From Phascolomyces articulosus (Eukaryota > Mucoromycota > Mucoromycetes > Mucorales > Lichtheimiaceae): DNA of 64,000 nt. The stretch spans positions 372,001-436,000 of the forward strand of contig JAIXMP010000034.1 of NCBI GenBank assembly GCA_025677815.1, given 5' to 3'. Under the pieces are notes generated by a model. It was not told the DNA's origin. It did not search any database and was given only the letters and a program-made list of their open reading frames with translations. The translations under genes and the position numbers were made by a program. This document shows positions 49,792 to 62,864 of the stretch, one piece after another; within the stretch, counting starts at the first letter, position 1; each line of letters starts with the position of its first letter.

Positions 49792-51290
49792 CTATTGAAT
49801 CTCATCGTGGTAGAGATAGATTTCATGCTCATGGTGCCCAATCGTTGTTTTTGCTTCTTTTTGTTTTTTCAAATGTCGAAAAAGAGTCTGCGCAGCTTCA
49901 GCTTTCCACGGATGTACATTTTTGAAATAATAATGTATATCGCGAGCGGTATTCCATCATAGATACGACTATTGGAGTATAGCAGTTACTTCTGATTGTT
50001 TGTATGATTTATTGTATCGACAGCTTCACTATACAGTCTGTTTCAACCAAGAACAATCAATAATGGTAGGGCCATTTGAACCTTTCGCTTGATGCAGAAT
50101 TTTGGTAAACTGACTTTTTTGGAAATCACTGCTTATGATATATTTGGTGATTACTCTTGTAAAAATTGTGGGCTACTTGTTGACTATACAAGTTTCTGGT
50201 TAAAAAAAGAAGGTCAATTATATTTTCTAATATTGGAGAGCCGGTGGAGAGGGAGAATGCATCATAAATCTAGCAGAATATATGCAGATTGAAAAGATAC
50301 TACGCCTTTATAAAAATTTGATCTGATCCATAAAATATTTCAAATTAAAAATTCAAATCAAGATGCAAACTAAGTTGTTCTTTATATAGTTCTTTGATTC
50401 CGTCATCATTTTTTTCAATCGGATTTAGTTGGGTGGGACAAGAGGAGAGAAAGTACTATTTGCAGTGGAATTCTTCATAAAGTGCCATATGATCCATAAC
50501 AATAAACATTATTGGCGATGAATTGTCCCTACATATATAGTATTTCGCACATATTTCTTCAGAAAACAGTCAATGATTCTGCTATTTTTAACAACAATGG
50601 GGAAAGGACCTAATTGTGTTTTTGACATTGCTGTCAATAATTTCAAACCTCCATAATCCACAAAAACCCAATTTTGTCGATAGCTGATACCATCTGGTAA
50701 AAGTTTCTGTTCCCAAGGAGTTATAGATGCTAATCTGCATTTTTTTACCAGCTTATAGTCAGATATACATGAGGTAGGAGAATGGGGAATAGATGATATG
50801 GACTGTTCTTCATCAAGGTTCCTTCTTGTTAGTTTTAGCAAGATGATGGTTTCCCAAAGCAGAGTGAAATAGAAAAAACTCCTTAAAAAATGCGCTTCAA
50901 GTATGGGAAATTTTAATTTCATGTTTTATTGTTATGAATGAATTTTGTCTCGAAAATACATATTTCGTCTTAATGTGGTGTTCCCTCTGTATGGTTTAGG
51001 AGTAATGCGACTATCACTATGATAACTTCCAGGAGTGTCGTGGCCAGTAGCTGAGCAGGGATTTTTTTTTTTTGATCTTTGCTATAATTACTGAAGCTCG
51101 CTCATAATCTATTTGTGGATGAATTTTATGTTTAACAAGTTCATGACGTTTTTTCAAAGGGTTGATGCGGCGAGAAGACACGACTACTGCTTTTTTTTTA
51201 TAAGATAAAAAAAAGAAATGAAAAACTACTTGTTTATATATAAATAATAGTAACCTTTTGTAAATAAAGATAAAATAAAACATAAAAAAA
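49792..51290 (-). pseudogene. Decayed coding region of unknown family
   Basis: Several minus-strand pieces read like protein and appear in order from right to left. They are RRINPLKKRHELVKHKIHPQ (about 51110-51170) and IDYERASVIIAKI, running into a poly-A stretch. After a one-frame shift there, GHDTPGSYHSDSRITPKPYR continues to a TAA near 50945. A 137-codon frame (50509-50922) contains WEQKLLPDGISYRQNWVFVD and GGLKLLTAMSKTQLGPFPIV. Next comes HQAKGSNGPTIIDCSWLKQT near 50030-50095. Last is RDIHYYFKNVHPWKAEAAQT then LFRHLKKQKEAKTTIGHHEH (49792-49960), ending in TAG. The frame is broken by stops and shifts, so this is a relic of one or two genes or of a transposon ORF. No family is recognised. 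Confidence 0.4.
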
Positions 51291-52746
51291 ACACTTCCAT
51301 ATATTATGCGTGAAAATCACTTGGATATAAAAAAAGAGGACAGATATGATTGAGAAGACATTTTCAGCATAAAGAAGTGTAGTTTGTATTATCCAACATT
51401 TTAAATAGGAGATTATTTGTGGGGTTGAGTCGAAGCAGAAGAAACGTAATCCCGGTGTACGTAACAGGTAATCTGCTTTAAGAGACTTAAATGGGACGGA
51501 CAACATGGGATATGTACTTTATAATCATTTATATTTTATGGCGTTACTGGCGTACGAGAGATCTTAGATGAGAGAGGGAGAGAGATGTTCTTTGCCGGAG
51601 ATACAGCTGCATTCACTGAGAATACTAGTTATTGTTTTATGTCCGATGGTCTGTGGTTGTGAGGATATTGTATTATTATTCGTATTGAGAAAAGGTTTTC
51701 AAGATATTATCAAGTTGAGGATATTCTACGTATTATTACTACTGGCACTTATATAAAGTTCGTCCTAGCCCATCAAATAAACAGCAAAGCATTGTTATTT
51801 ACACAGAGAATAGTACACTTTACAAGAAAGAATACAAAAATTTTACGTATGGAGTATAATATAAGCATGATTAATTAATATAATACTTCAATATAATAAT
51901 TTGAAAAAGAAAGTTTTATCACAGATAAAAAAAGTGGGAAGTCCATGAGTATTATTATAAATCTTATTCCTTCATCACTATTATCAATCATCCACAGCAT
52001 CTAGCACTTGCTTCGTTTTAGTCTATGATATAATAATTGATGATAGTTTTTGCTTTATATTCGTAAACATATATGCTGATATGATGTCCTAAAATATTTT
52101 AGCCTCTCATAAAGAATTATTTTCCCGTTTTTGTTTTATGTATCAAAATAAGGTTCCCCCGCATTTGAATAGCGCGTTCCTAATTAGGAACTTGGGTATC
52201 GTCTTGTACCCCATGTACATCGTACTATTATTGCTCTTACATTTATGGTTTCTTTGTTTTCGCAACTGTATGAGTTTATGCTATGCATAGCGAATAGTTA
52301 ATAGTAAAGCAATATCTAACGATATCTCGACATCATTTTAATGAGCTGTGCATCATTAATGTATAATGTCTGTCATTGTTCAGGTTTGGAATGAACTTTT
52401 TCCAGACTTTACACTATCCCCAAACAGGATGAGAAGAATACTAAGCATTGGCTTATGTGCTTTTCGTACTACTTGGGCTTAGCAAACAACAAACATCATT
52501 TTTATAGTTCCAATGTTCATTCTCTCATTTTTTATCGTTTTTTCTCTTTTTGTTACTTCTTGGTCAACCATTGTAAGGAACATTTTTTTAACACTAAGCC
52601 ATTGTTTTCCTATTCAATATCAAGCAACTTTTTGATATATCACGAAACAACTTTGGAAAAAAAAAGTCAGTGAAAACAAGGTAACTATTTTTTTTAGAGA
52701 CCATTCTTGTGATTTTTGCATTGATAATAACTTTTTCTCCAAAAAA
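51291..52746. other. AT-rich intergenic region
   Basis: No gene is supported. Open frames at 51234-51506 (-), 51568-51756 (+) and 52455-52673 (+) have the aromatic- and isoleucine-rich composition of random AT-rich DNA. The right end is the 5' flank of the HET-domain gene. Confidence 0.35.
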
Positions 52747-54567
52747 ATGAAAAATTCAAAAAAGAAATATGTACATTACATTACTTATTGCCGCAACCAA
52801 AGATCATTAAATGTAGTGGATACTACACAGTATCGACGTGATGCCACTGCAGGAGAATATCGACCCACGTACCTCATTCGCGTTTCAGATTGAAAGAAAG
52901 TCCCAGGCAAACAAGTAGAAACTGGTTATTGTGCTCTCTCCTATGCTTGGGAACAATCTGGAGATGTTGTACAAAAAGAAAACGGTGAATATGACTGCAT
53001 CGACAGTGGTAGACATTGTATTGTTGAAGGATATGATACGGGCAAGAATGGATTTTTTCCAAAAATCAGACGTATGCTCCGGAGAAAGAAGCGAGACTCA
53101 GTTACCATGATACCAACAGGTGAGGAGGAAAATAAGTTTGAAGTCCAGTTTTTACCATCCACCAGGATCAAGGCTACTATAAAACGTGTGACATATGAAG
53201 AGCTTCTTCAACAAATATGCAAAGATTTCGAAATCGAATATTTGTGGTACGATAAAATATGCATTGATCAATCTGACCATGAAATCAAACTACGAGAAAT
53301 TAAACAAATGCATAAGATCTACAGTAATGCGTGTTATACTGTGGCCATTGTACCTGAAGTCCATATTTATGATCCAAAAGATTTTGATATTAGCAACTCA
53401 TTCCGTGACACCACAGAAGCAAGCATAAAAGCTTGGGTTGATATGACAGTAAGATCACTTTGGTGGAAACGAAGTTGGACATTAGAAGAAACAATATCAT
53501 CAAAACGTATATTAGTGATTGGGACAGATACTCATTTCTGGCAGCATAGTCTTCTTACGTGCGATATACCTACGACATACGATACATTTTCAATTTGGAT
53601 GCTTGATTTTGCTAACCAACAACAAGGAGGAGGAGGTGTCAATCAAGCACTCAGCCAGACCCATTTCCGATCGAGTTCAAAGGAACATGACAAAATTTTT
53701 TCTTTGGCCAACATTTTTCCTGATATGTTTAAAAATATGAAAATCAACTATGAAATCGATATTAAAACAACCCTCAATCACTTTTACCGGACCATTGCAA
53801 TACATGACATATCCATTCTTTGTTTTGGTTCGAACCTCTTTAAGAATGGTGAGGAAATTCGTGTCAATACAATGAAGAATTATAATCTACCTTCATGGAC
53901 TGGTGTTTCTGGGGAACATCTCCGTCATCGTATTGCCACCACAACCACATGGCTTCAACCCCAGCATTCTATCTGTGATGATATGCTTCTTCATATATCA
54001 ACCAAATATTACAAGACACTATGGGTTGCACCGTATGATTGTGGATGCTTCTCTCCTTTATCTCATGATAAACATCAATGGTACCAACAGATTGATAAGC
54101 TTGGGGAGCGGGAGAAAGCGAAAGGTCTATCCATTACTGTTGAAGAGGATACTGCTTTAATAGATTGGGCAATTAAAATGAGATATGTTTTAGGCTGTTT
54201 CGCCACTCATTATTATCAACCACAAGATGCTCCCGTCAGGCGAGCAAGACCACTCTCATTGACTGAAGATTGTAATGAATGCATCATTTTGCCTATTTTG
54301 CTCAAATCCTATAGTGTACTTGTATGGAATATAGAGGGTTTACCAACATTAAAATTTTTTGATAGTTATTCACATAACTATCTCCTCCCTGTTATCAAGA
54401 AATATGTGGATGCTGCCAACGGCACAAAAGAACGGTACAAGGCCATTGGTATTTATTATCTTGGTGCTCCAAATGATGGAGATCTCAGTTCAGATGACTC
54501 AGATGAAATTTTAAGCTCGATTTTTGGAGATGTCCATAGTGAAGCAAAAGAGTTTATAATTCAATAG
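52747..54567 (+). pseudogene. HET-domain (heterokaryon incompatibility-like) protein with one in-frame TGA
   Basis: One frame runs from ATG 52747 to TAG 54567, broken only by TGA at 52891-52893 (codon 49). The frame is open again from there, and its first Met is at 53074 (497 aa). The HET core motifs are present: CALSYAWEQSG (about 52930-52965), YLWYDKICIDQSDHEIKLRE (about 53240-53300), QMHKIYSNACYTVAIV, and WWKRSWTLEE (about 53462-53491). The first motif lies between the TGA and Met 53074, so a product starting at 53074 would lack part of the domain. The stop falls in YLIRVSD-stop-KKVPGKQVETGY. A 20-base GT..AG span next to it would shift the frame, so splicing cannot rescue it. In other fungi HET proteins trigger death after non-self fusion; here the role is unknown. 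It may be a recent pseudogene, a readthrough gene or carry a sequencing error. Confidence 0.85.
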
Positions 54568-56588
54568 AGTTTTTATTTATTTATTTAAAAGCAAACGAAT
54601 GTACATAGCATCCTATTATTTTAAATAAAAAATATAATTAATATATATATATTAGTAAAACCATCAGATACGTACAATTTCTGCAGTCTCTTCAAGATCA
54701 ACATTTACAGTGGTTGAAAACTAGGAAACAAGCAACGTGAAATATCATTTCATGGATTTTATTTCCATTTCATATATATACAACTTTGTAAGGGAAACAA
54801 ATTAGATAATCCACATATGGTTCATCTATCTTTTTTTTTATATTATATATTATAATACATTTATTGTTTTAGCATATACAACGAGAAATAGCGATATAAA
54901 ATATATCAGAGACTGTACTTTTTGATTCCTTGTATAGTATTTTTTATGCATAGTATCATTCACAATGATATGGTCAAGTAGAATATCCAATTAATAGTTG
55001 ACATCTTTACATCATTTATATATATATATAAGAATCATTGTAATATTTTTATAGATCAAATCATCATCTTTAAATTCATGCCTTGTCATTTTCAAGATCG
55101 ATTTTCCATAGATTATAATATAACCAAGTGATGAGTTCCGTCATCACCAACCAATAAAAATAAAGAGTACTGTGGTTACAGAAAAAACTTTAACTGGTGA
55201 AAACAATCAGCCGAAAAGTAGATCCCAAAATTTAAATAATGCAAAAAGTAACAAACTTTAATTTATTTATCAAGAGCTTCTTTTTACCGGGTAAACTCTT
55301 GACTTGGGAATCCCAATTATCCTTTTTTTCAAAAGTGTATATTTCAAATATAAATGATATACCCACCAGTAGCAAAATAACAGCAAAACTTACTAAAAAA
55401 GAATATTATCATGAACACAAGCATGTGGGTTATATGATTGTTGTATGATGATGGGGGTAACTCATTTGAATAATTCATCGATAAACTAAAAAAAGAACTT
55501 TTGAATTTGTTGTTGTTGCTCTTGTTGTTGTGCTAATGTGAATTATAAAAGTGATAGACTTTTATTAATGTGCTACAAAGGGGACTTGTTTGGTACATGT
55601 TGAATAATTAACACATCTTGTTATATAGTTCCATTCCAACTCATCATATCATCGTTTTTTAAGATGGTCAATCATATACTATTGGGTGTCATACCGGTAT
55701 TATTTCCGAAATGTAATATATTTATTAATTAATAATGAAAGAAGAATAACAAAGTAATCTGACGAATGGAATGAATAGATTGGCTAATAATATAATATGA
55801 AAATTGAATTGGAGAAATTCAGTTATGCTATTTTTTTTTTTTTTTGACCTTATCAGTTATCGATTGAAAAAGGGGAATTCTCTCTCTAATTGTAGCACGA
55901 GTTTATCAGAATAAATGAAGGTTTCCAAATATGCACATCCTTTCCCTTTTTTTTAACACACACATCAATCATAAGCTAATAAACTTGGCTAAAAAATCCT
56001 CAACCAAATAAAAAATGACGTTTTTTTTGTTTGAAGAAGGGCGAAGCATTGATTTATGATTTATTATTGGCAGCACACATGGTGATACAGGGTGATGGGT
56101 AGGGGGGAGGAAATAGCAAGGGGGGACAAAAAACGTTGTTCTCACACACAACAATAATCATCTCATCAAAAAATAAAAACATCAATCTTTGAAAGGTTGT
56201 CAAAGGACCTCCACTTGAATATTTCCTCTTTTAAAAGAAGGTGATGGAAAGACTACTGAACATGAAGAATGATAATAAAAAAAAAGAGTCATTTTTTATT
56301 TTCGATTGCATCACTCTTCTTTGAATCCATTTGACAACAAAAATATTATGGAATAATAAACCGAAAATTTTTGATTCGCCAAGACAGCCATAAATGATGT
56401 GATAGTGAGCCAATCAAGTTAAAAATTTCATAATCGCTGATATTTTTGAACGGAATTGCGCCATCGGTTAGCATTATCATTTATATATACTCCTTTTTTT
56501 AAATCACTTTTTTTCTTTTTTCTTTTATTTCCTTTCATCCTTTCCTGTCTATCCTATCTTTTTTTTTTTTTTACGACATTCAACAACA
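54568..56588. other. AT-rich intergenic region
   Basis: No gene is supported. There are A/T runs, a short (AT)n tract near 55018-55030, and pyrimidine-rich sequence in the last 100 bases that likely forms the promoter and leader of the F-box gene. Confidence 0.4.
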
Positions 56589-58367
56589 ATGACAACACAT
56601 CCTTTTTGTTATCGACATCGACCTGATTTAAAAGAAGTACGAACGGAAACATCATCTCATGAGAACCTTTACAAGGTATATATAAAAACAGCAATCCCTT
56701 TTTATCTCAAAAAAAAAAAAAAAAAGATTACCATAAACTGCAATATTGACTTGGAGTAATAATCCCAATTATTATTTAGGAACTCGCCCTTTTACCTACT
56801 GGAGATCAACAATCGATTGCTAAAGCATGGAATACATTCTCTTCTGCACCAGCAGCTCAACGACGATTAATCCTTCAAGGATTATTATCCACTTGTTGCA
56901 CATCTCAACTTTCTTTTCTCGCTACTTCCATTGAACCATTACTTCGTATTGACTTTACTTCCATTTTACCGACCGAAATTTGTATCAAAATCTTTTCTTA
57001 TCTTGATGCTCAATCCCTTTGTGCTGCTTGTCAAGTCAGTCAAAAATGGAAAGCCATTGCAGATGATGATATTCTTTGGCATCGTATGTGTCAACAACAT
57101 ATTGATAAGAAATGTCATAAATGTGGTTGGGGATTACCTCTACTTCAAAAACGTCGTATCATTCGTCTTGAAAATAATCATGAAGATTCACAACATAACA
57201 CGACCATGATTGTTCGAAAACGATCCCATGATGAATTGACTACACCTTCTTCTCCTCCACCTACACCTAAACGAGCCGATCGTAAACCTTGGAAACAAGT
57301 GTATAGTGAACGATTAGTCGTCGAACGTAATTGGAGAAAACATCGACATACAACTCGACGATTACAACAACCTGAAGGTGTCTTGTGTTTACAATATTGT
57401 GATGCACAAAATATTCTCATTACTGCTGGTTCACTCGATGGTACGGCTACCGTTTGGGATCTTGAAACTGGTAAAGTCCTTCGTGTATTGAAAGGTCATT
57501 CAAGATCCATTCGTGCACTTCAATTTGATGATACTAAACTTGTCACTGCTTCCGTAAGTGTCTTTTTTATTCCCAACATCAGATATATATCAAATCCACC
57601 CTTTCCCCAATACCTCCGTTTATCATTTTTTTTTTTTTACTTACCATGATATAATTATTTATTTTATATAGATGGACCATACATTAAAAATCTGGAACTA
57701 CCATACAGGTCAATGTATTCGTACTTTAGAAGGACATACTGATGGTGTTGTTCATCTTCATTTCGATTCTCGTATCCTTACGAGTGGATCCGCCGATGGC
57801 ACCGTCAAAATCTGGAATTTTGAAACCGGTCAATGTTTTGCTCTTACAGGGCATACTGACAAAGTCACTCATACACAGATTTATCAACATAACAAGGTTG
57901 TCTCCGCCAGTGTCGATGGTACCATGCGATTATGGGATCTCGATACTCGATCGTGTTTACGCGTTTTCCGAGGACATATGGGACCTGTACAAGTTGCTAT
58001 TCCTGGTTGTCTTCAACAACAAGAAGTCATCATGTCAGCTTCTTTAGACCGTACCATTCGTATTTGGTCCATGGAAACAGGCAAATGCATTCGTACCCTT
58101 TTGGGTCATACCGATGGTGTCACTACATTGGCTTATGATAAATTACGATTGGTCTCTGGTTCTTTGGACGGTACCGTCAAACTTTGGGATGTCGCGAGTG
58201 GATTACCCATGTATTCACTTGAAGAAGGTGACGAAACCGCAAAAAGTATTACTTCTGTTAAACTCAGTGACGCTAAAGTGGTCAGTGCTTCTCACCGAGG
58301 GGAAATTGCTATTTTTGATTTTTCCAAAGTGCCACCAACAACTTCTCCAACTACCACCACTGTTTAA
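56589..58367 (+). CDS. F-box/WD40 SCF substrate receptor, Met30/Pof1-like
   Basis: Three exons (56589-56675, 56780-57553, 57672-58367) total 1557 bases, giving 518 aa. The F-box is near residues 85-130 (LPTEICIKIFSYLDAQSLCA, then CQVSQKWKAIADDDILWHRM). It is followed by the Cys-pair motif CHKCGWGLPLL, a hallmark of the Met30/Pof1/SconB group. A basic/proline linker with KPWKQVYSERLVVERNW precedes seven WD40 repeats (for example AGSLDGTATVWDLETGKVLR, ASMDHTLKIWNYHTGQCIR, SGSLDGTVKLWDVASGLPM). By family knowledge the F-box binds Skp1 and the propeller binds substrates such as the sulfur-metabolism activator Met4/Zip1/Cys3. The second intron falls between the first and second WD repeats. All motifs look intact. 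Confidence 0.93.
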
Positions 58368-58776
58368 AAAAAAGTTCTTTTTACTCTGTATAAAAAAAAA
58401 CTATAAAGGCCTGTATAAAAAAAAATTACATTTTATAAATAAGCATATACCCTACACAAGTTACTATTTGCAATCCAAACCATGCATTATCCAATCCAAT
58501 TCATTCTATTACAACTTATATACACATACTTTTTTTTAATAATAATAAAAAAAAACCCATGCATCTTTTTTCTACTACTTATCCAATACTGTATACCAAA
58601 TTTGTTTAAATGTGTTGTTACAGTTCTTTGAATAGGGGAGGGGTTCATAACACAAGTTTTTTTTTTCCTCTTCGTTTTCTTTTTCTTTTCTTCTTTTTTA
58701 TCACTCTACAACTTACTACTAACCTTACACATTATATACTTCCACCCCCCCAACTCTTCTTTATTCTTATTTTATA

Positions 58777-59163
58777 ATGGGTATTCCTGAAGGAAACGCT
58801 GAAAAGGGGGCAAAGCTTTTCAAAACACGTTGTGCGCAATGTCATACTGCTGAAGCTGTAAGTAATCTAATAATATGATAATACTATTATTCAGTATTTC
58901 TAATAAAATTATCATAGGGAGGTGCTAACAAGGTGGGTCCAGCACTTCATGGATTGTTTGGTCGTAAATCGGGTCAAGTCGCCGGTTTCTCTTATACAGA
59001 TGCCAACAAGAACAAAGGTGTTATTTGGGAAGATCAAACCCTATTTGATTATTTGGAAAACCCCAAAAAGTATATTCCGGGTACAAAGATGGCCTTTGCT
59101 GGATTCAAGAAACCTCAAGATAGAGCTGATGTGATTGCTTTCTTGAAGGAATCAACTGGTTAA
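58777..59163 (+). CDS. CYC1: Cytochrome c
   Basis: Two exons (58777-58857 and 58918-59163) encode about 108 aa. This is the mitochondrial intermembrane-space electron carrier between complexes III and IV. The N-terminus [19 protein letters not shown] leads into the haem-binding CAQCH motif. The conserved [32 protein letters not shown] and [16 protein letters not shown] blocks follow, the last with the haem-ligand methionine. The intron lies directly before GGANKVGP. The gene is 409 bases after the F-box gene and convergent with Trm1. Nothing is unusual. Confidence 0.98.
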
Positions 59164-59648
59164 ATCATTATTATGAATTTAATAAAAAAAAAGCATTGTA
59201 TATATTCAATATCATTACGTAGAAAAAAAAAGTCCCATCCAACTTGTTACTATTTCAATCATTATATAGAAGATAATAGAACAAAAAAAACCCAATGGTT
59301 TGGTATTTTGGGATTATTTTTTTTTTTTAAAAAAAGAACCCCGTCATTTTGTCTACAAATGATGCATTATTATTTATTTAAGAACCTTATGGAAATAAAA
59401 AATTAGTCTAGTGAGTTCATGGGTTGACATAAAAAAAACTTGCTCACTTATAAGTAACATGATATATAGCACGGAATAATTTTTTTTGTTGAACGGATCG
59501 GCATCTAAAATAGTTCCGATCAATGCAAACCATAAATTATTTTATTTTTTTCTTTTATATATCGAAAATGAGTCCTGATTAAATAATTGGTGTTATTGAT
59601 GAATAATATGAGCAATAGTGATTGTATATGTATATATAAATAAGTGGT
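59164..59648. other. Convergent intergenic region
   Basis: This lies between the 3' ends of cytochrome c (+) and Trm1 (-). A and T runs fit two opposed polyadenylation zones. No gene is seen. Confidence 0.5.
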
Positions 59649-62006
59649 TTATTCTTGTTCGGCCTTTCTCTTCTTTCCACCAGCACGGGCTTTTGGACCC
59701 CAATTAGCAGTAGGATTAATTTGATATCGTACAAGTTTAATAGATTGTGATTTTGGTACTGCATCTGGATGTCGTTTAAAGTTGACTTCGATACTAAATG
59801 GTATTTTTTTTAAAAAAATGGAAAAAATATAGTCAGTAAGAATTATATATCACAAAAAGTATCTTTTTTTTTGTTACCTTGGTTCTTTAGCCAAAATAGC
59901 ACGAGCAGGTGAATTTTCTGCAATATTTGCCATAGTAACAGGATGTTTTTTAACAAAGGCTCTCAAAATATCCCATAAAATGTGAGAAGGTGCATCGGTC
60001 TTGATGGTAGCAGGTCCACAATGAGATCCAGATACTTTATAACCTGCATTCAAGATAGCCGAACTAAAAAAGTAAACTTTCCTTTAGTATGGATGAAGAG
60101 AGTAAATCTCACTCACTCATGATTATTTTTTTTTCAAGACTTACTTGAGATCTTGCAAAGGAATACTTGTGCAATGAATGGTACCACAAAGTCGTTGTAA
60201 AGTCCAATAAAGAGGAGTATCCAATTCTTCACTAATGACAGATAACATACCCTTCATACGTGTATGTGTACCATAATTGGATTCATTTTCTTTGACATGT
60301 TCAAGCATTTTGTTAACAAATTCCTTATCATGCAATGGTGCACCCCATGCAGGTCCTCCCACCTATATATCGATTTTTTTTTGGTTAATATAGGAGAGAA
60401 AGAGAGAAGAAGTTGATATATATAAAAAGGAAAACTGGATACATTACATGATGTGTATTACCACAGTTTCTACAATGTTCATCCACAGGTGGACCTGTAC
60501 CAGGGACATGTCGTTCATTTCCGTTATCTTTGATTTGAATCTTGCCAAGAGGTTGTACAGCATAAGAATGGCAACCTGAACATTCATACATAATGGCAGT
60601 TTTGCTAATTTCATAATATAAATCCCATCAAATAAGTCAAATAAATATAATTATAATAATGATAACAGTTTCCTTTTTTTTTTGTTTACCTTGCAGCCTT
60701 CTTTACACCTTGAGGAGAAGTATACACACGAACAAATACACGAAGGTAAAAATCAATACTACAAGACATGAGAGGTACAATATGACGTTTATAACGTCCA
60801 GCCGATGTTTGTAAAGTATTGAGAACAAGTCGTAATGCCATTTCATGAGGAAACATACCCTTCAAAGGCATACCATTATACTTGCCAAAACTATAGAAAT
60901 TTTATATCCATATCATAAATGAGTGGGTCCTTCTTTTTTTTTTTTTTTCCTCCCATGGATAATGCATCACCCAAGATTTTTTTTTCTTTACCAAGTTTCT
61001 GGATGCATTGAACCTGTCAAAATGGCAAGATCCGTGCATGTTACACATAAAAGACCTAATGATAACAATAGATGAGTCATTCTGATCATCCTTTTATTTT
61101 TGAAAAAAAATGTTTTTACCTCCTTCAGAAACAGCTTGAACTGCACCATCAATAAAAGGCGCAGCAGCTCCATAAGGATCCAAATCTACTACATCGTACT
61201 TTTGAGCGTTTCCAATGGCACTATACATGACCTGCCTATATATCATCCATCCACACATTAGTTTCCTTTTTTCATCCTTCATATCCAAACTTCTTGTTTC
61301 AAATATATATATATATCATAACATACATGGCATCGCCTTGATTAGGTCTCACAAGTTCTTCTGTTAATTCATTATATTTAATATTACGTTTAATGGATTC
61401 CACAGCGTCTGCTTCTAAATCATTAGCAACAACTTGTTTCAAATGAGGAATTTCTTTTGCATATCGAATCGATCTTAATCCACTGGCTGCCAGCGCTTCA
61501 AGGATAGTAAATGATTGTGTATCGATATAATTCTTGAGATGTTTTTCTGCTTCTTCCTTTTTCTTTTCGTCTATTTATCGGGACCCAATAATGAGAAAAA
61601 AGGGGAGTTGATATTCATTGTCATTTTTTTTCTACACATGGTCTCATCCCAAGGAGGAGAAAAATAAAGATCTTAATATACCTTTAGCATTTTGAATTTT
61701 CTTTTCAATACGAGCTCGTTTTTCACCTAAAAAGATCTCACTCCAAGTTCGAATGGCAGCGATGGACATGTCGCGATTGAATTCTTGGACAGGGTTATAA
61801 AAGACTTCATTTCCTTTGGGGAAAAGAATGGTTGCTTTGCCTTCAGTGACAGGTGTATATTTTGAAATGTCAATCTCGGAGGATGCTGGAGCAGCAGTGG
61901 TAGGAGGGGTGGAAGGAGTTTCTTTGGTAGTTGCCATGCGTAAATGTCTTGTCAAAGTGGAAAAAGGACGAAAGAGGCGTTGCATAAAAAAAGGAATCCA
62001 AGCCAC
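59649..62006 (-). CDS. TRM1: tRNA (guanine26-N2)-dimethyltransferase Trm1
   Basis: Nine exons (62006-61682, 61570-61327, 61235-61120, 61055-60992, 60890-60690, 60604-60448, 60362-60145, 60063-59878, 59793-59649) total 1656 bases, giving 551 aa. The enzyme adds two methyl groups to G26 of many tRNAs using S-adenosylmethionine. Visible blocks are the substrate-binding start ([20 protein letters not shown]), SAM motif I ([18 protein letters not shown]), [18 protein letters not shown], the catalytic-type [20 protein letters not shown], and [14 protein letters not shown] zinc-binding-like C-x2-C pair set follows (YECSGCHSY and [10 protein letters not shown]), and a basic tail ([14 protein letters not shown]) could be a nuclear signal. 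The first Met opens a basic, hydrophobic presequence ([20 protein letters not shown]). A second Met at residue 24 opens the plain form, as in yeast, where two starts serve mitochondria and nucleus. Confidence 0.96.
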
Positions 62007-62864
62007 CTCCCCCCTTTGCGTTTTTGAAATTTGGAATCCTTATTCACCTTTGTTGGGATGTGGAAGATTATATGCGTAAAAAGTAAAATAATGTCCCCTT
62101 TCACTCTATGGCTCTTTTTTTTTTTTCCTTACCATTGTTATAGATTGATTGTTTTGCATATAATTGGGCTTTATGAAAAGAAAAAAAAAGATGATATGCA
62201 CCCCTCACAGCTTTATAATATAGTTTTTTTTTTTATTGAATAACCTTATGTGTCTATATAAAAAATTAATAAAAAAATAGCTTGGAGAAAAATGTGTAAG
62301 AAATTAGATCGATGTCATAACAGGTGATGACCCGTTTATATATATTTACAGTTAAAATGCAAAAGAGTGAATAGTGCAAAATCAACCTACTGAGTTCATT
62401 TGGATTGGAAGTTATTTTTCATAAATGACCATCGGATATTGTTATAACGGATTAACGACGTATCCTTGCTTATTCGGCCTCGTATCATTATATCGATAGA
62501 CAGATGCTATTTACTGTGGGTTACATACAAGATGTATGTTCTCATGGTTTTTTTTTCACGTCATCTTTAGAGCTAATACATTTTCACATTTGATTTTGAT
62601 GATCCAGCTTCTTTATCGAATATTTTTTTTTACGTAGACTAGCATTATTTATATCTTTTTTTTTTCAATCCAACAATTACATATACTATATGACAATGTC
62701 AATTTAATAAAATCAATTTCATTGGATCGGTAATCATAAATAGGGGGGCAGGTCATTTGAACTCTTTTTTCATACTGTCAAAATCTGCATGAATATATAA
62801 AAAGAAAACGACATGTCAATGCTTCTTTTTTTTCTTCTTCTTTCACTCTAACCTTCAAAAAACA
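62007..62864. promoter_or_regulatory. Divergent promoter region of TRM1 and histone H2A
   Basis: This 858-base spacer separates two divergently transcribed genes. On the H2A side a TATA box (ATATATAAAAAG, about 62793-62804) lies some 65 bases before the ATG, and a T/C-rich leader follows. No second histone gene is present here, although fungal H2A genes often pair with H2B. Confidence 0.55.

Noticed and set aside
52892..53062. Splicing out the HET-gene TGA by the span beginning GTACCTCATT and ending TTTCAG
   Set aside because: The span is only 20 bases, too short for an intron and not a multiple of three, so it would lose the downstream frame.
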